Source of the DNA: Nocardia nova SH22a
GTDB taxonomy: Bacteria > Actinomycetota > Actinomycetes > Mycobacteriales > Mycobacteriaceae
Direction of reading: 5' to 3'
Assembly: GCF_000523235.1 (NCBI RefSeq)
Contig: NZ_CP006850.1
Coordinates: 8,284,533 to 8,348,532 of the forward strand
DNA length: 64,000 nucleotides
A program made the position numbers and the translations under genes. This document shows, in pieces, positions 35,722 to 44,297 of this stretch (the first letter of the stretch is position 1; every line of letters begins with the position of its first letter). The notes under the pieces were generated by a model. The model had not been told where the DNA came from and ran no database searches. It saw only the letters and a program-made list of their open reading frames with translations.

Positions 35722-36237
35722 ATGAGTACGCCCGACCCGACGGCCGGTGCGATCGAACCGAACAGCACCGCCTTCCCGACGGCCCGCCGTGCCGCCATCC
35801 AGGAAGCGCTGGCCCGATGCCGCCGCTACCGCAAAGAGAACGAACTCTACGGAATAGTCGAACCGGTCCAGGGGCGCATCCTGCTCGAAATCGGGCCGGT
35901 GGGAGCGGTGACCGTACCCGCCACCCTCGGCGCGGCGATCCGCGATTTCCTCACCATGCGCGGGCACAGCGGACCGATCATCGGACATCCGCGATCGGCG
36001 CGCTGGACCTTCCTCACCGACCATGTCGACGAATCGGCGCAGGACGCCGCCATCGCCTCGGACATGTTCCATCGCTGCGCGGCGGTGGTGGCACCGGGCA
36101 CGACCGTCGTGCTGCCGTCACCGGTGGACGAACGGACGGGGTATCGCGTGTGGATCGACTCACCGCGACAGGACCACCGTCCGGAACTCGCCGAGGTGCT
36201 CGCGGCCACCCTCGGTTGCCGTCCGGTGGCCTACTGA
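35722..36237 (+). CDS. Uncharacterised protein with HPRSxRWTFL motif
   Basis: This 171-residue soluble protein is not assigned a function. It has ALARCRRYRKENELYGIVEPVQGRILLEIGPVGAVTVP in the N-terminal part, then GHPRSARWTFLTDHVDE, and near the end VVLPSPVDERTGYRVWIDSPRQD. Similar actinobacterial proteins next to XRE/DUF397 regulators share HPRSxRWTFL and LPSPxDxxTGYRxW, from memory. These blocks resemble part of bifunctional primase/polymerase-like domains, but no catalytic set is visible. It is divergent from the XRE/DUF5753 gene. Its 3' end overlaps the convergent DUF4190 gene by seven bases. Confidence 0.6.
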   Translation: MSTPDPTAGAIEPNSTAFPTARRAAIQEALARCRRYRKENELYGIVEPVQGRILLEIGPVGAVTVPATLGAAIRDFLTMRGHSGPIIGHPRSARWTFLTDHVDESAQDAAIASDMFHRCAAVVAPGTTVVLPSPVDERTGYRVWIDSPRQDHRPELAEVLAATLGCRPVAY

Positions 36238-37040
36238 GTCGGCCGGGGAGTGAGCGTCACGCTGAAGTCGTTCTCCAGGGTGTGGTTCCAATCGCGTTGG
36301 CACTGGTCGATCTTCGCCCTGTCGCCGTTGGCGTCGTTCACACAGTCGATGTAGTCCCGGCCGCCGTGGTTGACGAAGAAGTTGACCCCGATAGCGGTGA
36401 TCACGATGGCCGCGATCAAGCCCAGCAGACCGAGGACCAGACCCGCGATCGCCATCCCGCCACCCGCGGCGGTACCGCGGCGGGACTTGACCGTCGCGAT
36501 GATGCCGAAGACGAGGGCCAGCAGGCCGAAGATGATGCCGCCCAACACGGTCCAGCAGGTCAGCAACGCGATGATGCCGAGTACCAGGGCCGTGACGGCC
36601 AGGCCCTTACCCTTCGGCTCCTCCCACCCGGCCTGTCCGGGCGGGCCGGGATAGCCGCCCGGCGGCGGGGGATAGCCGCCGGGATACGGCTGCGGCGGAT
36701 ATTGGCCGGACGCACCGGGATACGGCTCGTACGACGGCGGTTGCTGACCGGGAGGCGGCTGTTGACCGGGAGGCGGCTGTTGACCGGGAGGCGGCTGTTG
36801 ACCGGGAGGCGGCTGTTGACCGGGAGGCGGTTGCTGGCCGGACGGCTGGTATTGGCCAGGTGGTGGTTGCTGACCAGGCGTCGGTTGCTGACCGGGCGGT
36901 GGCTGCTGACCGGCCGACCACTGTTCACCGGACGGCTGCTGGTAGCCGGATGACGACGGCTGGTCGGACGGCGGCTGTTGACCGGACGGCGGATTGTCGC
37001 CAGTAGGCGGAGTGCTACCGGGGGGCGGATTCTCAGTCAT
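36231..37040 (-). CDS. DUF4190 membrane protein with Pro/Gln repeat
   Basis: This 269-residue protein has a 135-residue N-terminal region rich in Pro, Gly and Gln, including QQPPPG repeats, followed by a Tyr/Pro/Gly stretch. Two membrane helices follow (about 152-180, LAVTALVLGIIALLTCWTVLGGI, and about 205-230, IAGLVLGLLGLIAAIVITAIG) with the KSRRGTAAGGGMAIAGLVLG link typical of DUF4190. The C-terminal domain (YIDCVNDANGDRAKIDQCQRDW) is exported with two Cys. Function is unknown. ATG 37040 is used. Confidence 0.8.
   Translation of the reverse strand: MTENPPPGSTPPTGDNPPSGQQPPSDQPSSSGYQQPSGEQWSAGQQPPPGQQPTPGQQPPPGQYQPSGQQPPPGQQPPPGQQPPPGQQPPPGQQPPPGQQPPSYEPYPGASGQYPPQPYPGGYPPPPGGYPGPPGQAGWEEPKGKGLAVTALVLGIIALLTCWTVLGGIIFGLLALVFGIIATVKSRRGTAAGGGMAIAGLVLGLLGLIAAIVITAIGVNFFVNHGGRDYIDCVNDANGDRAKIDQCQRDWNHTLENDFSVTLTPRPTQ
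36741..36836 (-). repeat. 18-bp tandem repeat in DUF4190 gene
   Basis: About five copies of CTGTTGACCGGGAGGCGG (plus-strand reading) are almost identical and encode QQPPPG units on the minus strand. The near identity of the DNA suggests recent slippage; copy number could vary between strains. Confidence 0.85.
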
Positions 37041-37086
37041 GACTGTCCTCTCCTCGACCTCGGCTGCCTGATCGCGTCTGCCGACT

Positions 37087-37881
37087 CTATTGCGCACCGA
37101 GCCGGGCGTGCATCTCCCACACCAGGACCTCGGCCGGAACTTCCGCCACTATGCGCTGACCGCCACTGCGCGTCATCCGCACCGCATCACCCTCGTAGAG
37201 GGTGCCGACACCCTCCAGCCCGACCTCGCCGTGTGCGATGAAAACGTGCAGATAGGGCGCCTCGGGCAGGGTGACCGTGGCGGGGGCGCCGGGCGCACCG
37301 GGCATCCGGGCCACGTGCAGCGCGGAATGGCTGCTGTTGATGGCGATCGCGGTGCGATCGCGATAGCGCGGCATTCCGGTGGCCACGGTGGTCAGCCCGC
37401 CGCGCGCGAGTTCGTCGTCGATTTCGAGTTGCTGATATCCGGGAGTGATTCCCGGCTCGTCCGGGACAACCCACATCTGAACGAAATGCACCGGTTCGGA
37501 ATGGGGCGCGGTACCGCCCTGTTCCGGCGGAAGTCGCCACGAATCGTTTTTTTCCGAATGCAGAATTCCGGTTCCCGCACTCATTCGCTGCGCCAATCCC
37601 GGATAGATGACACCGGCATGTCCGAGTGAATCCTGATGTACCAGAGAACCGTTCAGAACCCAGGTGACAATTTCCATATCGCGATGCGGATGAGTTTCGA
37701 ACCCCTCGCCCGGAAGCACGATGTCCTCATTGTTCACCAGCAGCAATCCGTGATGGGTGTTCTCCGGATCGTAATGCTCGCCGAATGAGAACGAATGCTT
37801 CGAATCCAGCCATGCCACACGGGTTTTCAGCCGATCGCCGGCGCGGTGCACGTCGATGTGCGGTGTCGTGAGTGTGGACAT
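37087..37881 (-). CDS. Pirin family protein
   Basis: This 264-residue bicupin protein has the pirin metal site: THPHRDMEIVTW (two His, about residue 63), and GTGILHSEKND (His and Glu, about 104). Many pirins have quercetin 2,3-dioxygenase activity; others act as regulators. The C-terminal cupin carries VFIAHGEVGLEGVGTLYEGDAVRMT. The start ATG 37881 faces the divergent MFS gene, with 97 bases between. Confidence 0.88.
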   Translation of the reverse strand: MSTLTTPHIDVHRAGDRLKTRVAWLDSKHSFSFGEHYDPENTHHGLLLVNNEDIVLPGEGFETHPHRDMEIVTWVLNGSLVHQDSLGHAGVIYPGLAQRMSAGTGILHSEKNDSWRLPPEQGGTAPHSEPVHFVQMWVVPDEPGITPGYQQLEIDDELARGGLTTVATGMPRYRDRTAIAINSSHSALHVARMPGAPGAPATVTLPEAPYLHVFIAHGEVGLEGVGTLYEGDAVRMTRSGGQRIVAEVPAEVLVWEMHARLGAQ

Positions 37882-37978
37882 CGAGGGGTCCTCCTCTCGG
37901 GCTGCTGTCGAGGCCGCCGGGTAGATTCTACCGTGGCGGCGCAGCGCCCTCGCACATCGATCCGGAGGTGAACCGAGA

Positions 37979-39319
37979 ATGCGACCCGACGCTCGGCGGC
38001 GGGCCGCGGTGGCCGCCGCCGTCCGCCGGCCCGGAATGCCGCGACTGGCTCTGATCCGGTTCGCCGGTCAGTTCGGTGACGGAATGTTTCAGGCCGCACT
38101 GTCGGGCGCCATCCTGTTCAATCCCGAACGTGCCACCGATCCACTCGCCGTCGCCGCCGGTTTCGCCGTGCTATTACTGCCGTACTCGGTGATCGGACCC
38201 TATGCCGGGGCATTGCTGGACCGCTGGGATCGCCGCACGGTATTACTGCTGGCCAATGTGCTGCGCGCGGTACTGATCGTGGTGACCGCGATCGGATTGG
38301 CCGCCGGTATCCGGGATACGCCGCTGTTGCTGCTGGCGCTGGCGGTGGTCGGGATCAGTCGTTTCGTCCTGGCCGGGATCTCCGCGTCGCTGCCGCGAGT
38401 ACTCGAACAGCGCTGGCTGGTGCCGATGAATTCGGTACTGGCCACTGTGGCATCCGGGTGCGCGGGCGCGGGCGCGGCGGTGGCGGTCGCGATCATCGGA
38501 GCGCTGGGCAGCGGGGATTTCGCGGGCTCGGTCGCGGTGGCGGGCAGCGCCTGCGCGTCGGTGTTCTCGGCGGTGGCGGCGCTCGGCTTCACGCGGCATC
38601 AGCTGGGCCCCGATCACCGGGACGGCCCGGAAACGGAAACGCGCGGTGGCGCAAGGGAGTCCGTTCGCGCGGTGCTCACCGGGCTGCGCAACGGCGCCCG
38701 CGCGGTCGCCGGATCGCGAGATGCCACGACGGCGATGATCGGAGTGGGCACGCATCGGATCGTGTTCGGGGCCAACACCCTGCTCATGGTGCTGGTGCTG
38801 CGGCGGCCGGACGATTCCGGTATCTCGACGAGTTCGGGGCTGGTCGGATTCGGCGTGGCGATCTCGGCAGTGGCCGCGGGCATGCTGGCGGCCGCCGTCC
38901 TGGCGCCGATGCTCATCCCGCGACTCGGCCGTCCTCGCACGGTGGTGACCGGACTGTCGGCGGCGCTGGTGGTGCAGGCGACGCTGGTCCCGCCGATCAC
39001 GATCGCCACCGGCGCCGCCGAACAGCGCGCCCACCAATTGTTGCTGGTGGGCGCGTTTCTGCTCGGCCTCGCCGGGCAGCTGGTGAAGCTCACCGGTGAC
39101 GCCACCTTGCAGATCGACATCGCCGACGACCGACGCGGACAGGTATTCGCCCTCCAGGACACCATTTTCAACATCACCTTCGTGGTCGCCGTCGCGGTGA
39201 CCGCGATGGTCATTCCCACCGACGGGCGCTCACTCGGCGTGGTGATCGCCGGAGTGGGTCTGTACGCGCTGGGGATCGTGGCGATCGGGATCAACAGCCG
39301 TCGCCGCGCCGGCCCATAG
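37979..39319 (+). CDS. Major facilitator superfamily transporter
   Basis: This 446-residue integral membrane protein has about 11-12 hydrophobic helices. The motif AGALLDRWDRRTVLLLANVLRA between helices 2 and 3 is the MFS motif A (GxLaDrxGrkxxl). A charged central loop is seen near residues 205-225. The protein resembles MFS exporters of unknown substrate in Mycobacterium and Nocardia. The start ATG 37979 is preceded by GGAGGTG. No regulator sits beside it except the divergent pirin gene. Confidence 0.85.
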   Translation: MRPDARRRAAVAAAVRRPGMPRLALIRFAGQFGDGMFQAALSGAILFNPERATDPLAVAAGFAVLLLPYSVIGPYAGALLDRWDRRTVLLLANVLRAVLIVVTAIGLAAGIRDTPLLLLALAVVGISRFVLAGISASLPRVLEQRWLVPMNSVLATVASGCAGAGAAVAVAIIGALGSGDFAGSVAVAGSACASVFSAVAALGFTRHQLGPDHRDGPETETRGGARESVRAVLTGLRNGARAVAGSRDATTAMIGVGTHRIVFGANTLLMVLVLRRPDDSGISTSSGLVGFGVAISAVAAGMLAAAVLAPMLIPRLGRPRTVVTGLSAALVVQATLVPPITIATGAAEQRAHQLLLVGAFLLGLAGQLVKLTGDATLQIDIADDRRGQVFALQDTIFNITFVVAVAVTAMVIPTDGRSLGVVIAGVGLYALGIVAIGINSRRRAGP

Positions 39320-39481
39320 CCACCGGTCCCCGCGACGCGGCCGCCCACCACGCCGTTCTCCGCCCGGCTACCCGCACCCCTTCCAGTCGGTTACATTGTT
39401 ATCCGCTGTGCCCGGTCCCAATGACTGCGCTGTCCGATCGTGCACGGTCACCGATGGCGTGAGCGTTAGTCGAGGAGAACG

Positions 39482-41161
39482 GTGGTCGGGAACCACATGG
39501 TGGGGACGTCGATGACGCCCGGAAGGCGCTATGCGCCCGCATTTCTCGCACCGGTGTGCGCCGGACTGCTGGCCTTCGGCGCGCTGGTACCCGCCCCGGC
39601 CTCGGCCGAACTGGCGCCCTGGGCGCCGCCGCCGAAGAACGCCTGCGGTGAAACGGGATTCGATCCGCTCGCGCGCCGACCCGATCCGAATGCGCCTCCG
39701 CCGCCGGTACTTCCGCCCTCGGTCGACATTCCGCTGCCGTATCCGGATTTCGTGCCGGTGCCGGTGCCCGGCCCGCGGCCCGACAACACCCGGATCACGC
39801 CGCAGCCGCTGCCCACCGACCCGTGCCGGAATCCGTGCCCCGATATCCGCGACACGCCGAAACCTCCGCCCGCGAAAGAACCGGAGAAGCCCGGTGAGCC
39901 CGCGCCGGATTCCGGGTCCGCGTCGGGCTCCGGCAGCGGTTCGGGCACAGGGTCGGGCTCCGGGTCCGGTACCGGGTCGGGTTCGAACTCCGGGCCGTTC
40001 AACCTACCGAACATCAACATCAATCCCCAGCCCGAGACCATCCCGATCCCGATCCCCGGTGGGGAACCGCCCGAGCCGCAGACCCCGCCGCCGCCGGTGG
40101 TCAACACACCCGAACCCGGGCCGATCGCGGCACCGCCGGCACCGCGACAGGTCGAGGGAGTGAAACTCGTCGGTCAGGTCACCGGCCACGGCTCGGTGAA
40201 CCGCACCGATATGCGCTGGCAGCTCGACGGAACCGATCTCGGCATCATGTGGGAGACCAAACCCGGACAGGTCGGGGTGCTGTTCGGCGACAGTTTCGGC
40301 AAGGGCTGGCAATACGGCGTGCCCGGCGGTCCCGATTGGCGTTCCAACCTGCTGGCCTTCAGCAGCGAACGCGATCTGTCCAAGGGCCTGGTCATCGACG
40401 ACATGGTGCAGGACAGCCGCTGTCACGCGGCCGAACTACTGCACAGCCGGAAGGTCGACCGGTTCGAGATGACGGTCATCCCGACCTCCGCGTTCGCACT
40501 CGGCAATCGCCAGTACATGAGCTACATGTCGGTCAACCACTGGAGCAAGATCCCGGGCATGTGGTGGACCAACAACGGTGGTCTGGCCTATTCCGACGAC
40601 GGCGGCTCCACCTGGGTCAAGGCTCAATACGCCAAGTGGGACAACATGTTCGGCATCGACCGCTTCCAGGTCGCCACGATGGTGCCGCACGGTGACTACG
40701 TCTACATGTTCGGCACGCCCAACGGCCGGGTCGGCATGATCGGCCTGGCCCGGGTGCCGAAGAAGGACGTGCTGAACAAAGAGGCCTATCAGTACTGGGT
40801 CGACGGCACCTGGAAACCGGCGCCGGACAACCTCGCCACCCCGCTCATTCCGGGCATCGCGGGCGAACTGTCGGTGCGCTACGACGAGTCGAGCAAACAG
40901 TGGCAGATGGTGTATCTGGACCCGGCGCGGCACGCGATCGTGCTGCGCACCGCCGCCGAACCACAGGGGACCTGGACCGACGGTGTGGTGCTCGCGGACA
41001 CCGACGACTACCCGAAGGCCTACGGCGGTTTCATCCACCCGTGGTCGACGGGTAAGGATCTGTACTTCACCATGTCGGCCTGGGACAGCTACAACGTGTA
41101 TCTGATGCACGCCACCCTGGACGATCCGAAACGCGCCGAGCCGGAACCCGCCGATCCCTGA
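39482..41161 (+). CDS. Secreted DUF4185 protein (GH183-like, possible endo-D-arabinanase)
   Basis: This 559-residue exported protein has a signal peptide ending APASA (about residue 40). Residues 45-220 form a Pro-rich and Gly/Ser-repeat linker (GSGSGSGTGSGSGSG). The DUF4185 domain covers about 225-550, with VGVLFGDSFG, WTNNGGLAYSDDGGSTW and a five-bladed propeller-like repeat pattern. Members of DUF4185 from mycobacteria (family GH183) cleave D-arabinan of the cell wall; the acidic residues of this protein have not been checked against them. GTG 39482 follows GAGGAG. A hairpin terminator follows. Confidence 0.8.
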   Translation: MVGNHMVGTSMTPGRRYAPAFLAPVCAGLLAFGALVPAPASAELAPWAPPPKNACGETGFDPLARRPDPNAPPPPVLPPSVDIPLPYPDFVPVPVPGPRPDNTRITPQPLPTDPCRNPCPDIRDTPKPPPAKEPEKPGEPAPDSGSASGSGSGSGTGSGSGSGTGSGSNSGPFNLPNININPQPETIPIPIPGGEPPEPQTPPPPVVNTPEPGPIAAPPAPRQVEGVKLVGQVTGHGSVNRTDMRWQLDGTDLGIMWETKPGQVGVLFGDSFGKGWQYGVPGGPDWRSNLLAFSSERDLSKGLVIDDMVQDSRCHAAELLHSRKVDRFEMTVIPTSAFALGNRQYMSYMSVNHWSKIPGMWWTNNGGLAYSDDGGSTWVKAQYAKWDNMFGIDRFQVATMVPHGDYVYMFGTPNGRVGMIGLARVPKKDVLNKEAYQYWVDGTWKPAPDNLATPLIPGIAGELSVRYDESSKQWQMVYLDPARHAIVLRTAAEPQGTWTDGVVLADTDDYPKAYGGFIHPWSTGKDLYFTMSAWDSYNVYLMHATLDDPKRAEPEPADP

Positions 41162-41165
41162 TCCG

Positions 41166-41199
41166 ATGCGGGAGGTGTCATCCACGCCACCTCCCGCAT
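41166..41199 (+). terminator. Terminator after DUF4185 gene
   Basis: ATGCGGGAGGTG (41166-41177) pairs with CACCTCCCGCAT (41188-41199), a 12-bp perfect stem with a 10-base loop, five bases after the stop. Confidence 0.75.
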
Positions 41200-41229
41200 T
41201 CACCATCGGCCAGTAGTCTCGAACCAATC

Positions 41230-42045
41230 ATGGCCACGTATTTCGATCCCACCTCCTGGTCACCGCTGCGAGCAATGGACCTCGGCAGACGGTTGTTCGA
41301 CCCGGATCTGCTGGATCAGTGGGCGGCGTTCACCACGGCCTGGATCGATCCGGTGGCCGATCTCGGCTCGGGCACGGTCACCGCACTGCTGCCCGATGTG
41401 CTGATGACCCTGCTCAGCGAGGGGATCCTCAGCCGATTCGGCGGCCGCGAGGTCACCGCGGCCCTGCTCGGGCACGACCTGACCGCGACCCTGGACACCC
41501 TCAAGGTGCGTCGGCGCGGCGCGCATTTCCAGACCAAGACGGTGCTGACGGAACTGCGCTGGAACGGCCATCCGGTCGAGGAGATGACGGTCGTCGCGCA
41601 CGGTGTCCGGCTGATTCCCGGGGTGCCGACCAAGGTGCGCACCGCGGGACTCGACGTCACCGGCACCGTCACCACCGCCGCCCTGGTGGAGTGGCTCAAC
41701 GAGAAGGGCCTGGACTGGCATTTCGAGGTCCATCCCAGCGGACTGATCGGCGTGCGGCATCGGCGGCGGAGATTCCGGGCGCTGGTGGACGCCACCGTGA
41801 GCGACAATCTGCTGACCGTCGCGGTGCACGAGGCGGGCTGGTCCGGAATGCGGGTGCCGCGGCGATGGGTGCGGGTGGCTCCGGTGCCGCTCGCCGATCT
41901 CCCCGAGGATCTGCGCATCGTCCGGGCCGACCGGCAGGGGGACCGGGTGCATTTCCGGATCGAACTGCCCGCGATCACCGGCTCGCTGGATCTGGGTCAG
42001 ATGCGGGCGGCGATCGTGGCGGGTACGACGCTCATCGTCTTCTGA
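41230..42045 (+). CDS. Uncharacterised protein, possibly DUF2993 (LmeA)-like
   Basis: This 271-residue protein lacks a signal peptide or membrane helix. It has a beta-rich centre (VLTELRWNGHPVEEMTVVAHGVRLIPG, LDVTGTVTTAALVEWLNEKGLDWHFEVHPSGLIGV) that resembles the tubular lipid-binding DUF2993/LmeA domain, with the recurring IPxxLxxLxxL-type C-terminus (DLPEDLRIVRADRQGDRVHFRIELPAI). The similarity is weak and the LmeA assignment is only a suggestion. The start ATG 41230 lies between a terminator and the convergent pcnA-type gene. Confidence 0.5.
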   Translation: MATYFDPTSWSPLRAMDLGRRLFDPDLLDQWAAFTTAWIDPVADLGSGTVTALLPDVLMTLLSEGILSRFGGREVTAALLGHDLTATLDTLKVRRRGAHFQTKTVLTELRWNGHPVEEMTVVAHGVRLIPGVPTKVRTAGLDVTGTVTTAALVEWLNEKGLDWHFEVHPSGLIGVRHRRRRFRALVDATVSDNLLTVAVHEAGWSGMRVPRRWVRVAPVPLADLPEDLRIVRADRQGDRVHFRIELPAITGSLDLGQMRAAIVAGTTLIVF

Positions 42046-42057
42046 TCGGACCTGCGG

Positions 42058-43506
42058 CTACTGCCCGCCCGCGTTCCACCACTCCCGCAGTGCCGTCTCG
42101 GCCTCGTCGCGGGTCAGCGGGCCGCGATCGAGGCGCAACTCCTTGAGGTAGCGCCAGGCGCGGCCGACCTGCGGGCCCGGTTCCAGGCCGAGCAGTTCCA
42201 TGATCGCGTTGCCGTCCAGATCCGGACGCACCCGCTGCAGGTCCTCCTCCTGCTGCAACCGTTCGATCCGGGCTTCCAGATCGTCGTAGGTCGAACGCAG
42301 CAGGGCGGCGCGGCGCTTGTTGCGGGTGGTGCAGTCCGCGCGCACCAGTTTGTGCAGGCGGGGCAGCAATTCGGCGCCGTCGGTGACGTAGCGGCGTACC
42401 GCCGAATCAGTCCACTGGCCCTTGCCGTAGCCGTGGAACCGCAGGTGCAGATAGACCAGCCGCGCGACGTCCTCGGTGAACTGCTTCGGATATTTCAAGG
42501 CGCGCATGCGCTTTCGCACCATTTTCGCGCCGACCACCTCGTGGTGGTGGAAACTCACGCCGCCGCCGGGTTCGTTGCGTTTGGTCGGCGGCTTGCCGAT
42601 GTCGTGCAGCAGTGCCGCCCAGCGCAGCACCAGATCGGGATCGCCGTCCTCCTGGTCGATGGCCTGGCGCAGCACGGTCAGCGAATGCTGGTAGACGTCC
42701 TTGTGCTGGTGATGTTCGTCGATCTCCAGCTTCATCGCGGGGACCTCGGGCAGGACCCGCTCGGCCAGCCCGGTCTCACACATCAGATCGATACCCTCGG
42801 TGGGGAATTCGCCGCCGATCAGCTTGTCCAGTTCGGTACGGACGCGTTCGGCGGTGATGCGGCGGATCTCGTCGGCCATCAACGCGACCGCCACCCGCAC
42901 CCGCTGCGCGACCTCGAAACCGAGCTGGGAAACGAACCGGGCGGCACGCAACATGCGCAGCGGATCGTCGTTGAACGAATCCTCCGGCGCGGCAGGCGTA
43001 TCCAGAACCCCCTGGAGCAGATCCGACATGCCGTCCAGCGGATCGACGAATTCCAGCTCGCCGGTGGCGCCGATCCGGACGGCCATCGCGTTGACGGTGA
43101 AATCACGGCGAATCAGATCGCCCTCGAGACTGTCGCCGAAGGTCACCTCGGGATTGCGCGAGACCCGGTCGTAGTTGTCGCTGCGGAAGGTGGTGATCTC
43201 GAGCTGCCATCCCGATTTCGACGCGCTCACCGTGCCGAACGCCAAACCGCCGGTGTCCCACAGATTGTCGGCGAAGCCGCGCAGAATCTCCTGTACGACC
43301 TCCGGACGCGCATCGGTGGTGAAGTCCAGGTCCGTGCCGAGCCGGCCCAGCACGGCATCGCGCACACTGCCGCCGACGAGGAACAACTCGTGTCCGCGCG
43401 CTGCGAACAATCCGCCCAGCGGGGTCAGCACATCCGAGAGTCTGCCCAGGGTGATCGCCGCGGAGGCGAGCAGACGCGTCCGGCGATCGTCGGCGGACTC
43501 GGACAC
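42058..43506 (-). CDS. pcnA: CCA-adding tRNA nucleotidyltransferase
   Basis: This 482-residue enzyme adds or repairs the 3' CCA of tRNA. The nucleotidyltransferase motif is ELFLVGGSVRDAVLG with DLDFTTDA (Asp pair) near residue 55. Motifs of the neck domain follow (RRDFTVNAMAVRI, DDPLRMLRAARFVSQLGF). A C-terminal HD domain is present with LLHDIGKPPT. The M. tuberculosis counterpart is Rv3907c. GTG 43506 is used because GAAGGG is eight bases upstream; longer readings enter the intergenic repeat region. Confidence 0.93.
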   Translation of the reverse strand: MSESADDRRTRLLASAAITLGRLSDVLTPLGGLFAARGHELFLVGGSVRDAVLGRLGTDLDFTTDARPEVVQEILRGFADNLWDTGGLAFGTVSASKSGWQLEITTFRSDNYDRVSRNPEVTFGDSLEGDLIRRDFTVNAMAVRIGATGELEFVDPLDGMSDLLQGVLDTPAAPEDSFNDDPLRMLRAARFVSQLGFEVAQRVRVAVALMADEIRRITAERVRTELDKLIGGEFPTEGIDLMCETGLAERVLPEVPAMKLEIDEHHQHKDVYQHSLTVLRQAIDQEDGDPDLVLRWAALLHDIGKPPTKRNEPGGGVSFHHHEVVGAKMVRKRMRALKYPKQFTEDVARLVYLHLRFHGYGKGQWTDSAVRRYVTDGAELLPRLHKLVRADCTTRNKRRAALLRSTYDDLEARIERLQQEEDLQRVRPDLDGNAIMELLGLEPGPQVGRAWRYLKELRLDRGPLTRDEAETALREWWNAGGQ

Positions 43507-43637
43507 GGTCGTTCCCTTCACTTCTGCGCCGCCCTCTATTCTTGCGTCAACGGACTTCGGCGAAACCACGGACACGCAGCTTAGTTGGTGCGCACCGGCG
43601 CACACTCGGCGAGGACCTGCCGGGGTGCGGAGGGCTG

Positions 43638-43700
43638 ATGACTCACAACGCGAAGCCACTCATCCGCCCGACCGGGTCCGGGTGTCCCGCAAAGACACAG
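43638..43700 (+). repeat. Dispersed repeat, copy B
   Basis: This copy runs from ATGACTCACAACGCGAAGCC through CGACCGGGTCCGGGTGTCCC to AAAGACACAG. It aligns with most of copy C (46849-46910), including the first bases after the start codon. It lies upstream of the NUDIX gene in the same orientation. Confidence 0.6.
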
Positions 43701-43751
43701 GGTGGCGACTCGGCCCCGAACGCGTTCAGCGCATCGATCCGGCGCGGCTAG
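43638..43751 (+). CDS. Possible 37-residue leader ORF from repeat copy B
   Basis: ATG 43638 follows GGAGGG and opens a 37-residue frame, starting MTHNAKPLIRPTGSG and ending 9 bases before the NUDIX start. The N-terminus is encoded by the dispersed repeat. It resembles the coupled ORF upstream of murJ at the DNA level. No homologous protein family is known to me, and expression is unproven. It could be a leader peptide, or the repeat could act only as RNA. Confidence 0.35.
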   Translation: MTHNAKPLIRPTGSGCPAKTQGGDSAPNAFSASIRRG

Positions 43752-43760
43752 ACTGACGCA

Positions 43761-44297
43761 GTGTCTCCGGCCGATCGCGCGAACAGTCGACGCCGCCAGC
43801 CCCGGCGCCGCGGTTCGGCCGGTAATGCGGCGAAACCTCGCATGCGCACGGTCCGGGAGACCTCCGCGGGCGGATTGGTCGTCGACGGACTGGACGGTCC
43901 GGCCGCCGAACGCTGCGCGGCACTCATCGGGCGAACCGACCGTCGCGGACGACTGCTGTGGTCCTTGCCCAAGGGACATATCGAAGCGGGGGAGACGGCC
44001 GAGCAGACCGCGGTCCGAGAGGTTGCCGAGGAAACCGGTATCAACGGCCGCGTGGTCGCCGAGCTGGGAAGTATCGACTACTGGTTCGTGACCGAGGGCC
44101 GTCGGGTACACAAGACCGTGCACCATTACTTGATGCGGTCGTTGGGGGGTGAGCTCTCCGATGCCGACGTCGAGGTCACCAAGGTGGCCTGGGTGCCGTT
44201 GAGCGAACTCGATTCGCGACTCGCCTACGCCGACGAACGGCGTCTGGCCGAGGTGGCGAATCGTCTGATCGATCGGATGGAGAACGGCAGACAATGA
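43761..44297 (+). CDS. mutT4: NUDIX hydrolase (MutT4-like)
   Basis: This 178-residue protein hydrolyses nucleoside diphosphate derivatives. The NUDIX box [23 protein letters not shown] is at about 72-94 and complete. The basic N-terminus (about 1-30) is a likely disordered tail. By order it equals M. tuberculosis Rv3908 (MutT4). It starts at GTG 43761 and overlaps the next gene by four bases (ATGA). A nucleotide-pool sanitising role is possible but the substrate is not known from sequence. Confidence 0.88.
   Translation: MSPADRANSRRRQPRRRGSAGNAAKPRMRTVRETSAGGLVVDGLDGPAAERCAALIGRTDRRGRLLWSLPKGHIEAGETAEQTAVREVAEETGINGRVVAELGSIDYWFVTEGRRVHKTVHHYLMRSLGGELSDADVEVTKVAWVPLSELDSRLAYADERRLAEVANRLIDRMENGRQ

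Noticed and set aside
36741..36836. Array of 18-bp repeats considered as CRISPR
   Set aside because: The units are contiguous with no spacers and lie inside a coding frame encoding QQPPPG.
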